From Gammaproteobacteria bacterium (GTDB lineage Bacteria > Pseudomonadota > Gammaproteobacteria > Tenderiales > Tenderiaceae): 7,592 nucleotides of DNA. Both the position numbers and the translations under genes were made by a program. The stretch spans positions 1-7,592 of the forward strand of contig JALTMR010000084.1 in NCBI GenBank assembly GCA_027001525.1. Direction: 5' to 3'. Positions 1-7,160 of the stretch are shown one piece after another. The first letter of the stretch is position 1. Each line of letters opens with the position of its first letter. The notes beneath the pieces were generated by a model. It did no database searches. It saw only the letters and a program-made list of their open reading frames with translations, and was not told the origin of the DNA.

Positions 1-1
1 T

Positions 2-388
2 GGCAACAGCGCCACACTCATGCTGGACAACAGAGACCAGTATCGGGCTTTTTCCCTGAGCGATATCGGCGTGGGCGATGTGCTCACCGTCTACGGCCGC
101 CAGACCCCGGATGGCATTCAACTGACACGACTGGAGCGCCTGCCAAGCCTCAGCAGCACCGTGATCCAGGGGCCATTGGAGCTCACCGCCAACGCACAAG
201 CCTTTGATCTGCTGGGCATCAGCATCGACACAACGGCCATTGACGCAAGCTCCGGCTTCACCGACGCCGCAGGCAATACCATCGGCCGCAAAGCCTTTTA
301 CAGCGCCATTCCAGCGGGGGATATCGTCTATGCCAGCGGCACGCTCAACGGTACGACGCTGAATGCAACCACAGTCAGCCTGAAATAG
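2..388 (+). CDS. C-terminal part of a DUF5666-like beta-rich protein (5' end outside window)
   Basis: The reading frame is open from the left edge and ends at TAG 386-388, so only the last 128 residues are visible and the true start lies upstream; the ATG at position 20 is internal. The visible part has about one and a half repeats of a pattern in which a hydrophobic F-x-L strand is followed by 'G-V-G-D-V-L-T-V-Y-G' or 'A-G-D-I-V-Y-A-S-G', then a short glycine turn and a strand ending in '(A/R)-T-x-L'. This is the style of DUF5666, small OB-like beta-barrel units often found in tandem in exported proteobacterial proteins. There is no cysteine, membrane segment or catalytic motif in this piece. 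The function is unknown; a cell-envelope location is inferred from the family. Assignment to DUF5666 is by eye and moderately sure; that it is a real coding region is nearly certain. Confidence 0.7.
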   Translation, partial: GNSATLMLDNRDQYRAFSLSDIGVGDVLTVYGRQTPDGIQLTRLERLPSLSSTVIQGPLELTANAQAFDLLGISIDTTAIDASSGFTDAAGNTIGRKAFYSAIPAGDIVYASGTLNGTTLNATTVSLK

Positions 389-693
389 GCATCAATTTTC
401 AGCGAAAAACGGGTAAAGGTATCCTATTATTGAGCGCTGGTGAGACGATAAACACCACATGGATTATGTGTTATTGCACGTTAAGGAAGAGGCGCTGCAC
501 CCCCCGTTTTCATGTTCGAGCCCACTCATCAAACTGCCGGTTTACTGCTCAGCCCCTCTTTGCCTCTGCCGGGCGATAGCATCGCCAGCGTGGACGAGCC
601 GATAACGCGGCTCAGCCCCAATCTGCTCCCTCGCGACCACGCATTAACACCGCCCCCTCTCCTCCCGACAACGCCTCAGGAGCGATCTGACTA
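389..693. other. Non-coding stretch ahead of the c-di-GMP gene
   Basis: About 305 bases separate the DUF5666-like gene from the TTG start of the GGDEF-EAL gene. The first third is AT-richer and contains a short dyad, CACAT-5-ATGTG, at 456-470. I found no convincing sigma-70 promoter pair, no sigma-28 or sigma-54 promoter, no c-di-GMP riboswitch motif and no terminator hairpin with a U-tract. An open frame at 512-697 encodes a 61-residue proline- and leucine-rich peptide that overlaps the next start by four bases. Its only Shine-Dalgarno-like run (485-492) is 19 bases from its ATG, which is too far, and its composition looks like translated leader rather than a protein. The promoter of the downstream gene probably lies here but I cannot place it. 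Confidence 0.4.
678..682 (+). promoter_or_regulatory. Ribosome binding site supporting a TTG start
   Basis: AGGAG at 678-682 lies 11 bases before the TTG at 694. An in-frame stop (TGA 688-690) excludes any earlier start. The next in-frame ATG is at 781, which would remove most of the first membrane helix, so TTG at 694 is the best start despite the slightly long spacing. Confidence 0.55.
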
Positions 694-3504
694 TTGAGCT
701 TACGCCAGAAAATACGCTTTATTCCTCATCGCTTCGGCCTGCAACTGGCGACCCTGTTTGCCGCCATCACGTCACTGATTATGGCCTTCGTCACGCTGCA
801 CAATGTGGAAGAGCAGACCAAGACACTCACCACTGAGCTTTACCACCAAACCCAGGCCATCGCCGAAAACCTTGCCGTGGCCACGGCCCGGTTTATCGTA
901 ATCAGAGACGACGGTGCCATCGATAACATCCTGCTCCGGGCGGCCAAGTTCCCCACCATTGCCGTCATTCAGGTGCTCAATATCGACGGCCGGGTGGAGA
1001 GCAGCGTCGAGAAAGACCCGCAAGGGAATATTCGGGCAACCAATAGCCTGCCTGACCTCTCCCCTCCCCAAACCAGCTACCCAACGGTGCGGGCCCACAA
1101 AGACAGCGCCGTGCTCTGGTACCCCGTCACGCTGAAACAACAGATCGGCTGGGTACGGGTAGTGCAGAGCAACGCCCTGATCAACCAGATGAAAGAGGAG
1201 ATCTGGTCCAAAAACATCAGCAACGGGGTCCTCATTCTCATCCTGCTTTTCGCCCTGGTCGTGCTGTTGCTGCGCCGTCCTGTCCGCTCGCTGTCGAGTT
1301 ACACCCGCTTTGCCGACCAGCTCAGCGAAAGCCACGGTGCGCAGCTCAACGTCGACGACAGTTCGCTGGAGTTCAAACACCTTGGCATTGCCCTCAACCG
1401 CGCATCACAGCGCATTCACCATCAGGACCTGGCCATCAAGAAAATATTGGCCGATCTGGAGCGCGTCGCGGCAATGGCCGAGCACTGCCCCAACCTGATC
1501 TTCTCTCTCAATAGGGATCATGACATTCTCTACGCCAACCAGTCGGCCATCGAGACCGCCAGGCTGTTTCAGCTGCCGGAGGACGAGCTGGTCAAACTGC
1601 TTCCCCCCCACATATTGAAAGAGGATGACTGCTTTGAGGTGGAGGCGATCAGCACCGGCGGCGAAGAGACCAGCTTCCAGGGCCACACTTTTTTGTGGAC
1701 ATTTTCACTGCATAAAGAGCAGGAGGTGCTGCACTGCTACGCCACCGACATCAGCCAACGCAAGCGCATCGAAAATGCGCTGCGCAGCAGTGAGAGCCAC
1801 TACCGCACACTGTTTAATTCCACCAATGATGCTATTTTTCTGATCGAGAACCACACCATTGTCGACTGCAACAGCGCCGCATCAACCCTGTTCCAATGCC
1901 CCGCCGCTGCACTGCTTCAGCAGCCGTTCCACCACATCATCACGGCACAGCAAAGCGATGCCCAACTCACCACTACGGGCCCTCACCGCTCACCCCTTGA
2001 TGAAGCGCTGGCCGGACGACCCCAGGCCTTTGAACAGCGAGTCCGACGCCCCGATGGCGGCTCGTTCATGGCAGAGATTCACCTGACCCGAATCGACCTG
2101 GCAGGCAAAACCACCACGCTGGGCATTGTCAGAAATATCTCGGCTCGCAAAGCAGCCGAAGCGGCGCTTATCAAACAGGCGAACTTCGATGCCCTGACCG
2201 GCCTGCCCAACCGCATTCTGGTACTCGATCGCCTCGGTCACGCCATCAAAATGGCCCACCGGGAACACCACCTGGTGGCGGTCATGTTTGTGGACCTGGA
2301 TCGCTTCAAATACGTCAACGACTCCTTTGGCCATGCCACGGGGGATCAGCTGCTGCTGGAAGTTGCTTCACGACTGCAACAGGCCATCCGGGAGAGCGAC
2401 ACGGTGGGGCGCCTCGGGGGGGATGAGTTTCTGATCATTCTTGATGCCGTAGAAGATCCGGTGGAGCCGGAAAATATCTCGGAGCGCATACTGCAAATCA
2501 TGGCCAGACCCTTTCTTATCGAAGGCCACGAGTTCTACATTGGTGCCAGCATTGGTATCTCCATCTACCCCACCGACAGCCGCACCCCCCACGAACTGAT
2601 GCGTAACGCCGACTCCGCCATGTACCAATCGAAGCAGAGTGGCCGCAATAACTTTACCTTCTACACTCAGGAGCTGAACGAAAAAGCGAAACTGCGCGTG
2701 GAGATGGAGGCCCACCTTCAGCACGCCATCGAGAACAATGAACTCTACCTGGTCTACCAGCCCAAAATCGATGCCAAAACCAAGCAGGTGGTTGGGGCAG
2801 AGGCCCTGCTGCGCTGGCGCAACCCGGTGCTCGGCGAGATACCTCCGAATGTCTTTATTCCCCTGGCCGAGGACAGCGGGCTCATCGTTGATATCGGCGA
2901 ATGGGTGCTGGAGAGCGCCTGCCATGAGCTGATGAAATGGCAAAACAATTTCGGCCGCGACATTCAGGTGGCCATCAATATCTCGGCCCGGCAGTTTCAG
3001 TCCAGCGCCCTGCTCCACACACTGCGCAGAACCATCGCCAACACCCGCGTTGCAACACACCTGCTCAAGCTGGAGATTACGGAAAGCCTGCTGATGTCGG
3101 ATTCACCCGACCTGATTACCATACTGAAGGCGATCAAGGCCGAGGGGATTTTTCTGTCACTGGATGATTTCGGAACAGGCTACTCATCGCTGAGTTATCT
3201 AAAGCGGTTCCCTTTCGATGAGCTGAAAATAGACCGCTCTTTCGTCAACGACATCACCACCGACCCGGACGATGCCGCCCTGTGTGAAGCCATTATTGCC
3301 ATTGCCAAAACACTGGGAATGGAAGTCGTTGCCGAAGGGGCGGAGATCAGCGAGCAGGTGGAGTTTCTCTGCACTCATGGCGTCGACACCATTCAGGGCC
3401 ACTACTACAGCAAACCACTATCGGTGGATGCCTTCACCGAAAGCCTCAAACCCACTGCGGCGCAAAAAACACAACGGCGCGCCGAAGCGGCCACTGAGGC
3501 ATAA
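694..3504 (+). CDS. Membrane-bound PAS-PAS-GGDEF-EAL cyclic-di-GMP synthase/phosphodiesterase
   Basis: This 936-residue inner-membrane signalling protein makes and/or degrades the second messenger c-di-GMP, which governs motility and biofilm. Order of parts: helix 1 (about 14-35); a periplasmic sensor region (about 36-175) of unrecognised fold; helix 2 (about 178-193); a degenerate HAMP-like linker (about 194-245); PAS 1 (about 257-355); PAS 2 with PAC (about 365-490); GGDEF (about 495-660, beginning DALTGLPNR at 499); EAL (about 680-925). The GGDEF motif (575-579) is intact, and an inhibitory I-site RESD (566-569) lies five residues before it. The EAL domain keeps E703 of EALLRW, N762, E794, D824-D825 of DDFGTGYSS, K845, E881 and Q901, the residues for metal binding and catalysis. 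Both halves therefore look competent; which activity dominates cannot be read from sequence. It starts at TTG (see 678-682) and appears monocistronic, converging on sspB with 42 bases between the stop codons. No specific gene name is justified. Confidence 0.95.
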   Translation: MSLRQKIRFIPHRFGLQLATLFAAITSLIMAFVTLHNVEEQTKTLTTELYHQTQAIAENLAVATARFIVIRDDGAIDNILLRAAKFPTIAVIQVLNIDGRVESSVEKDPQGNIRATNSLPDLSPPQTSYPTVRAHKDSAVLWYPVTLKQQIGWVRVVQSNALINQMKEEIWSKNISNGVLILILLFALVVLLLRRPVRSLSSYTRFADQLSESHGAQLNVDDSSLEFKHLGIALNRASQRIHHQDLAIKKILADLERVAAMAEHCPNLIFSLNRDHDILYANQSAIETARLFQLPEDELVKLLPPHILKEDDCFEVEAISTGGEETSFQGHTFLWTFSLHKEQEVLHCYATDISQRKRIENALRSSESHYRTLFNSTNDAIFLIENHTIVDCNSAASTLFQCPAAALLQQPFHHIITAQQSDAQLTTTGPHRSPLDEALAGRPQAFEQRVRRPDGGSFMAEIHLTRIDLAGKTTTLGIVRNISARKAAEAALIKQANFDALTGLPNRILVLDRLGHAIKMAHREHHLVAVMFVDLDRFKYVNDSFGHATGDQLLLEVASRLQQAIRESDTVGRLGGDEFLIILDAVEDPVEPENISERILQIMARPFLIEGHEFYIGASIGISIYPTDSRTPHELMRNADSAMYQSKQSGRNNFTFYTQELNEKAKLRVEMEAHLQHAIENNELYLVYQPKIDAKTKQVVGAEALLRWRNPVLGEIPPNVFIPLAEDSGLIVDIGEWVLESACHELMKWQNNFGRDIQVAINISARQFQSSALLHTLRRTIANTRVATHLLKLEITESLLMSDSPDLITILKAIKAEGIFLSLDDFGTGYSSLSYLKRFPFDELKIDRSFVNDITTDPDDAALCEAIIAIAKTLGMEVVAEGAEISEQVEFLCTHGVDTIQGHYYSKPLSVDAFTESLKPTAAQKTQRRAEAATEA

Positions 3505-3512
3505 GCCGACTG

Positions 3513-3540
3513 TTAATAGAGATATTAAAGAGATTTAAAG
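3513..3540. repeat. AT-rich dyad and short tandem repeat between convergent genes
   Basis: TTAATA-GAGA-TATTAA forms a 6-bp AT-only dyad at 3513-3528. Two near-copies of AGAT(A)TTAAAG are adjacent at 3520-3530 and 3531-3540. The element fills most of the 42 bases between the converging c-di-GMP and sspB genes. The stem has no G-C pair, so it is a poor intrinsic terminator, and no better terminator is visible for either gene. Confidence 0.35.
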
Positions 3541-3546
3541 AGAACG

Positions 3547-3933
3547 TTACTTCACAACCCGAAGACTGGGTTTTGATTTGGGCTTGCCTTGAGGCGGGTT
3601 CGGATCGGTGGGGGGCTCCATCTCGTCTTCATCCGAAAAGACCATGCCGCGGCCATTCTCCTTGGCATAAATCGCCAGGGCAGTTTTGGGCGGAAAGCTG
3701 ACATTCATCGACACCCCACTGAAACGGGCGCTGAACATCACCCAGTCATTGCCCAGTTCAAGGCCGCGCACGGCCTCGGGACTGACGTTGAGGATGATGC
3801 GCCCATCCTGAATGTACTGCGTTGGCACAGTGACATCTTCTGCCTCAGCATCCACCAGCATGTAGGGTGTTAAACCGCTATCGACAATCCAATCGTAAAT
3901 AGCCCGAATGAGATAAGCGCGAGAAGAGATCAC
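3547..3933 (-). CDS. sspB: SspB, ClpXP protease specificity-enhancing factor
   Basis: SspB is a dimeric cytoplasmic adaptor that binds the ssrA degradation tag on stalled translation products and hands them to ClpX of the ClpXP protease. The 128-residue product has the family core at about 4-98: 'RAYLIRAIYDWIVDSGLTPY', then '(I)xDGRIILNVSPEAV', 'LELGND', 'FSARFSG' and 'ALAIYAKENGRGMVF'. An acidic then proline/lysine-rich linker (about 100-122) leads to the C-terminal ClpX-binding tail LRVVK (124-128), which matches the end of E. coli SspB. It is shorter than the E. coli protein (about 165 residues) because the linker is reduced; core and tail are intact. The start is GTG at 3931-3933: the frame is closed upstream by a stop at 3952-3954 with no ATG between. 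A weak ribosome site CAGG (3945-3948) is 11 bases away. It lies 44 bases after the sspA stop on the same strand, the usual sspA-sspB operon. Confidence 0.96.
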   Translation of the reverse strand: MISSRAYLIRAIYDWIVDSGLTPYMLVDAEAEDVTVPTQYIQDGRIILNVSPEAVRGLELGNDWVMFSARFSGVSMNVSFPPKTALAIYAKENGRGMVFSDEDEMEPPTDPNPPQGKPKSKPSLRVVK

Positions 3934-3977
3934 TGTGCTGACTACCTGCGTTTAAGTGAGTGAAATAGCGTGCGGTA

Positions 3978-4601
3978 CTAGGCGCGAAGGGCGCGCTCGG
4001 CGTCGGTCAAACTCTCCTGAAACGACTCACGCTCAAACAGACGATCAGCGTATTGCAGCAGCGGCTTGGCCTGGACCGGCAGCTCAATCTTGTAGAGAGG
4101 CAAACGCCACAACATGGGGGCCAGGCTGCAATCAACCAGGGAAAACTCATCGCTCATGAAAAAGGGCTTCTGCTCAAAAATCGGCGCAACGGAGATCAGG
4201 CCGTCACGTAAAATCTTGCGCGCCTTCTCGGCCTCCGCCTTGCTGCGCCCGGTCAGTGCACCCAACAAGCTGTACCAGTCACGCTCAATGCGATAGAGAA
4301 ACATGCGGCTTTGCGCCCGATTCACAGGATCAACCGGCAACAGCGGCGGGTGGGGGTAGCGCTCGTCGAGGTACTCCATAATCAAACGCGAATTGTAGAG
4401 CACCAGGTCACGGTCAACGATGGTGGGCAGAGAGTTGTAGGGGTTCAGCTCCATTACACTCTCTGGCAGAGAGTGGCCGTCAATACTGATGACGTCGGCC
4501 GTAATATGCTTTTCCGCCAAGACGATTCTCGCCCGATGACTGTATGGACACTGCGTTCCGGAGTACATCGTCATCACTGCTTTTTTGGCCGATACCGCCA
4601 T
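3978..4601 (-). CDS. sspA: SspA, stringent starvation protein A (GST-fold RNA polymerase-associated regulator)
   Basis: SspA binds RNA polymerase holoenzyme and reprograms transcription during starvation and acid stress; in pathogens it also controls virulence genes. The 207-residue product has a thioredoxin-like N-terminal domain (about 9-82) and an all-helical C-terminal GST domain (about 90-200). Diagnostic stretches are 'YSHRARIVLAEK', 'LNPYNSLPTIVDRDL', 'SRLIMEYLDERYPHPPLLPV', 'RIERDWYSLL', 'QKPFFMSDEFSLVDCSLAP' and 'LWRLP'. The surface loop P83-H84-P85, equivalent to the PHP pocket needed for sigma-70/polymerase contact in E. coli, is conserved. Unlike E. coli SspA, it has a cysteine (C18) in a CPYS motif at the glutaredoxin/GST active-site position. 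The start is ATG at 4599-4601, with GGAGAAGA (complement of 4606-4613) leaving about 8 bases of spacing. It is followed by sspB and preceded by its own promoter-like element, with copA rather than the often-seen petABC genes upstream. Confidence 0.97.
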   Translation of the reverse strand: MAVSAKKAVMTMYSGTQCPYSHRARIVLAEKHITADVISIDGHSLPESVMELNPYNSLPTIVDRDLVLYNSRLIMEYLDERYPHPPLLPVDPVNRAQSRMFLYRIERDWYSLLGALTGRSKAEAEKARKILRDGLISVAPIFEQKPFFMSDEFSLVDCSLAPMLWRLPLYKIELPVQAKPLLQYADRLFERESFQESLTDAERALRA

Positions 4602-4699
4602 TACATCTTCTCCGCATTATTGGTGGTGATACACGAACTTTCGACCGGCAGCCGGGACAAATCCGCCAGTCATCATTCAGAAAGTCGATCAGGGAGCGC

Positions 4700-4705
4700 A
4701 TTATA
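4700..4705 (-). promoter_or_regulatory. Perfect -10 box (TATAAT) with GC-rich discriminator, probable sspA-sspB promoter
   Basis: On the minus strand a consensus TATAAT is followed at once by GCGCTCCC. Transcription would start near 4693 and give a leader of roughly 90 bases before the sspA ATG. The GC-rich discriminator resembles that of ribosomal RNA promoters, the class sensitive to ppGpp and DksA. At 17-bp spacing the -35 position reads CCCAAA, which is poor, so either an activator helps or the promoter is weak. Position, strand and the perfect hexamer support the call; it is inferred, not shown. Confidence 0.5.
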
Positions 4706-4710
4706 CCCTA

Positions 4711-4736
4711 TTCGCCCTCTCATTTGGGGCGGCGAA
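4711..4736. repeat. Inverted repeat overlapping the -35 region of the sspA promoter
   Basis: Six-base arms TTCGCC and GGCGAA are separated by 14 bases and lie just upstream of the TATAAT at 4700-4705, covering the place where a -35 box should be. There is no T-tract after it on either strand, so it is not an intrinsic terminator for copA. It could be an operator for a dimeric regulator, or chance; arms of this length are only modest evidence. Confidence 0.3.
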
Positions 4737-4740
4737 CTGT

Positions 4741-4818
4741 TCAGGGTTTGGCCAGCCAGAACCACCAGACGATGAAAGCAATCAAACCCAGGGCCAGAAA
4801 ATTCACGATCCAATCCAT
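4741..4818 (-). CDS. 25-residue single-helix membrane peptide directly behind copA
   Basis: The ATG (4816-4818) begins 2 bases after the copA stop (4821-4823), and the frame ends at TGA 4741-4743. The product starts MDWIVNFLALG, continues with a hydrophobic helix and ends VWWFWLAKP: one transmembrane segment closed by an aromatic belt and a lysine. The tight spacing suggests translational coupling to copA. From memory of the family, small cupredoxin-domain proteins encoded beside copper ATPases often begin with just such an anchor (G-L-x-L-I...V-W-W-F-W-L-x-K-P) and continue into a copper-binding domain; here translation stops at the end of the anchor, and the bases that follow show no cupredoxin motif. 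It may be the stump of a deleted cupredoxin gene, or a stand-alone micro-protein that acts on CopA. Comparable short proteins such as CcoS accompany the related CcoI ATPase, but those are longer and differ in sequence. Confidence 0.55.
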   Translation of the reverse strand: MDWIVNFLALGLIAFIVWWFWLAKP

Positions 4819-4820
4819 CG

Positions 4821-7061
4821 TTATTCGCCTCGACTGCGGGGAGTAAAAAAGCGCAGACGGTTGGCGTTGGATACCACCGTCAATGAAGACATGGCCATGG
4901 CCGCTCCCGCCACCATCGGGTTGAGCAACAAACCGAAGAGCGGGTACAAGGCACCGGCGGCCACCGGAATACCGATGCTGTTGTAGGCAAAGGCGCCGAA
5001 CAGGTTCTGCTTGATGTTGCGCACCGTGGCACGGGAGATATCGATGGCATCTGACACGCCAAACAGAGAGCCCCGCATCAGCGTGATATCCGCACTTTCG
5101 ATGGCTACATCGGTGCCGCTGCCTATCGCGAACCCCACATCGGCGCGGGCCAGGGCGGGCGCATCATTGATGCCGTCCCCCACCATCGCCACCACTTCAC
5201 CGCGGCCTTGCAGAGCCGCCACCTTGTCCGCCTTGTCGGCGGGGAGCACCTGGGCAATCACCTCATCCACCCCCACCTGAGCAGCAACACATTGAGCCGT
5301 GCGGGGGTTGTCTCCGGTTAACATCACCACCTTCAACCCCATCTGGTGCAGGTGGTGAATGGCTTCCCTGGCGTCCACCTTGACCGGATCAGCCACGGCA
5401 ATGATGCCCACAACCTGCTGCTCCACCGCCAGATAGACCGGGGTTTGCCCCTCATCCGCCAAAGCAAGTGCCTGGGAAGCGACGGATTCGCTCAGATCAA
5501 CCCCCTGCTCCCGCAGCAGCGCTTCATTGCCCAGCAGCACCGCCTGACCCGCCACCAGTGCGCCTACGCCAGTGCCGGCCTTGGCCTCAAAACCGGTCAG
5601 GGGCAGACAGGCTATATCACGTTGTTTCGCGGCGCTGACGATGGCCTCAGCCAGCGGGTGCTCCGACGCCGCCTCCAGGCTGGCGGCATATTGCAGCAGC
5701 CGCGTTTCGTCCCAGCCGGCAAAGGGCACCAGCTGCGTCACCGTTGGCGAGCCTTCGGTAATGGTGCCTGTTTTATCCAGCACAATGGTGGTCAGCTGGC
5801 CGGCTCGCTGCAACGCTTCGCCATTGCGAATCAGCACCCCAAACTCCGCCGCCTTGCCCACCCCCACCATGATCGAAATCGGCGTCGCCAACCCCAGGGC
5901 ACAGGGGCAGGCAATGATCAGCACCGTCATCGTCACCGCAAAGACGTAGGCAGAGACAGGGGCCGGCCCCACGTTGTACCAAACCATAAACGTCAGCACC
6001 GCAATGATCAGCACCGTAGGCACAAACAGCGCCGAAATTTTATCGGCCAGCCGACCAATGGCCGGCTTGGCGTTTTGCGCCTGACGCACCAGTTCGATAA
6101 TGTGAGCCAGCGCCGTGTCACTGCCAATGCGGGTGGCCTGAAACAGAAAGGAGCCACTCTTGTTGATACTGCCCGCCACCACTTCATCGCCGACACTCTT
6201 CTCCACCGGCAGGGGTTCGCCCGTCAACATGGACTCATCAACGCTGGAGTGGCCGTCAAGCAGCACGCCATCAACGGCGATCTTCTCCCCCGGTCGCACA
6301 CGCAGGGTTTCACCCAGGCCAACCTGCTCGATGGGAATATCCAGCTCCCGACCCTCACGCACCACTCGCGCGGTTTTGGGCTGCAAGCCGATCAAACGCT
6401 TAATGGCCTGAGAGGTTTTGCTTCGGGCGCGGACTTCCAACGCTGAACCCAGATTGATCAGCGCAATGATGATGGCCGCCGCCTCGAAATAGACGTGACG
6501 CGACTGCTCGGGCACCCAGTCGGGGAAAAAAGTAATCAGGGTGGAATAGACCCAGGCCGAGCCGGTACCCAGCGCAATGAGGGTATCCATATTGGCGTGA
6601 TGATTTTGAAACGAAACCCAGGCACCGCTAAAGAAATGCCGTCCGGAGTAGATCAGCACCGCCAGGGTCAACGCCGAAATCAACAGCCAGAAAACCGTAC
6701 CCCACCCATGCAGAGGCGGCATCGCCCCGAGAAGGCCCAGTAAAAAAAGGGGCCCCCCCAGAGCGGCGGCCACCGCGGCCTTTTTCAACAAACTCTGGTA
6801 GGCAGCCAGCTCTGCCGCCTCTTTTTCTTCCGCCTCATCTTCCGAGCCGGTCAACACCGCCGCCTCATATCCGCCAGCCTCGACGGCAGCGATAAGCGCC
6901 GCAGCGGAGACATCACCGACGACCTTGGCGGTGTGCTCGGCAAAGTTGACGTTTGCCTCGGAGACGCCAGCCACATTTTGCAGAATCTCCTCCACCACCG
7001 AGACACAACCGGCGCAACTCATACCGCCGATGGAGAGATTGATCACTGTCGATTGCCCCAC
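4821..7061 (-). CDS. copA: CopA, Cu(I)-exporting P1B-1-type ATPase
   Basis: CopA is an inner-membrane pump that hydrolyses ATP to move Cu(I) from cytoplasm to periplasm, giving copper tolerance or supplying periplasmic copper enzymes. The 746 residues show one N-terminal heavy-metal domain with GMSCAGC (C16, C19), an acidic linker (about 73-85), and eight predicted helices (about 94-116, 121-140, 157-180, 190-209, 343-364, 372-395, 684-707, 709-730). Catalytic motifs are intact: TGE 280-282, CPC 385-387 in helix 6, phosphorylated D429 in DKTGT, HP 468-469, GDGIND 628-633. YN (693-694) in helix 7 and M722-x-x-S725-S726 in helix 8 are the Cu(I)/Ag(I) signature and argue against Zn/Cd pumps. The related CcoI is less likely because no cbb3-oxidase or ccoS gene is adjacent. 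The start is GTG at 7059-7061: a stop (7065-7067) lies two codons upstream, and GAGG (complement of 7071-7074) is 9 bases away. A later ATG would cut the metal domain. No CueR-type promoter dyad is visible. Confidence 0.96.
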   Translation of the reverse strand: MGQSTVINLSIGGMSCAGCVSVVEEILQNVAGVSEANVNFAEHTAKVVGDVSAAALIAAVEAGGYEAAVLTGSEDEAEEKEAAELAAYQSLLKKAAVAAALGGPLFLLGLLGAMPPLHGWGTVFWLLISALTLAVLIYSGRHFFSGAWVSFQNHHANMDTLIALGTGSAWVYSTLITFFPDWVPEQSRHVYFEAAAIIIALINLGSALEVRARSKTSQAIKRLIGLQPKTARVVREGRELDIPIEQVGLGETLRVRPGEKIAVDGVLLDGHSSVDESMLTGEPLPVEKSVGDEVVAGSINKSGSFLFQATRIGSDTALAHIIELVRQAQNAKPAIGRLADKISALFVPTVLIIAVLTFMVWYNVGPAPVSAYVFAVTMTVLIIACPCALGLATPISIMVGVGKAAEFGVLIRNGEALQRAGQLTTIVLDKTGTITEGSPTVTQLVPFAGWDETRLLQYAASLEAASEHPLAEAIVSAAKQRDIACLPLTGFEAKAGTGVGALVAGQAVLLGNEALLREQGVDLSESVASQALALADEGQTPVYLAVEQQVVGIIAVADPVKVDAREAIHHLHQMGLKVVMLTGDNPRTAQCVAAQVGVDEVIAQVLPADKADKVAALQGRGEVVAMVGDGINDAPALARADVGFAIGSGTDVAIESADITLMRGSLFGVSDAIDISRATVRNIKQNLFGAFAYNSIGIPVAAGALYPLFGLLLNPMVAGAAMAMSSLTVVSNANRLRFFTPRSRGE

Positions 7062-7084
7062 GAACTACACCCTCTAACGCGATT

Positions 7085-7119
7085 AAAAAAAGGGGGTGCA
7101 GTCGAGCCACACCACCCTT
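7085..7119 (-). terminator. Rho-independent terminator between the DUF302 gene and copA
   Basis: The minus-strand transcript folds into a hairpin with arms AAGGGTGGTGTGG and CTGCACCCCCTT and loop CTCGA: 13 paired positions with one mismatch and three G-U wobbles. A run of seven T (7091-7085) closes the arm and continues past it. The hairpin begins 41 bases after the DUF302 stop codon, as expected for that gene's terminator. It ends only 23 bases before the copA start codon, which leaves room for the copA ribosome site but not for a promoter. Confidence 0.75.
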
Positions 7120-7160
7120 GCGCTTAACAGCCTGTTGAAAATTGATGGACCGGCAAACGA

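Noticed and set aside
456..470. CACAT-GGATT-ATGTG dyad upstream of the c-di-GMP gene as a possible operator.
   Set aside because: Arms of five bases are expected by chance in a region of this length, and no promoter could be placed relative to it.
2368..3060. 230-codon minus-strand frame opposite the GGDEF-EAL region.
   Set aside because: It is a shadow of the strongly conserved GGDEF-EAL coding sequence; no ribosome site and no recognisable protein pattern.
4480..4701. 73-codon minus-strand frame beginning MRSLIDFLNDDWRICPGC, with a zinc-ribbon-like CPGC.
   Set aside because: Its ATG overlaps the TATAAT box of the probable sspA promoter, so it would lie upstream of the transcript start. 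It also runs about 120 bases into sspA in another frame and has no ribosome site.
5346..6446. 366-codon plus-strand frame opposite copA.
   Set aside because: It is the antisense shadow of copA: low-complexity His/Arg/Gln-rich translation, no domain, and the opposite strand shows every P-type ATPase motif.
7129..7141. CAGCCTGTTGAAAA-like sequence recalling ends of some insertion sequences.
   Set aside because: No matching inverted partner, target duplication or transposase is present in the window.
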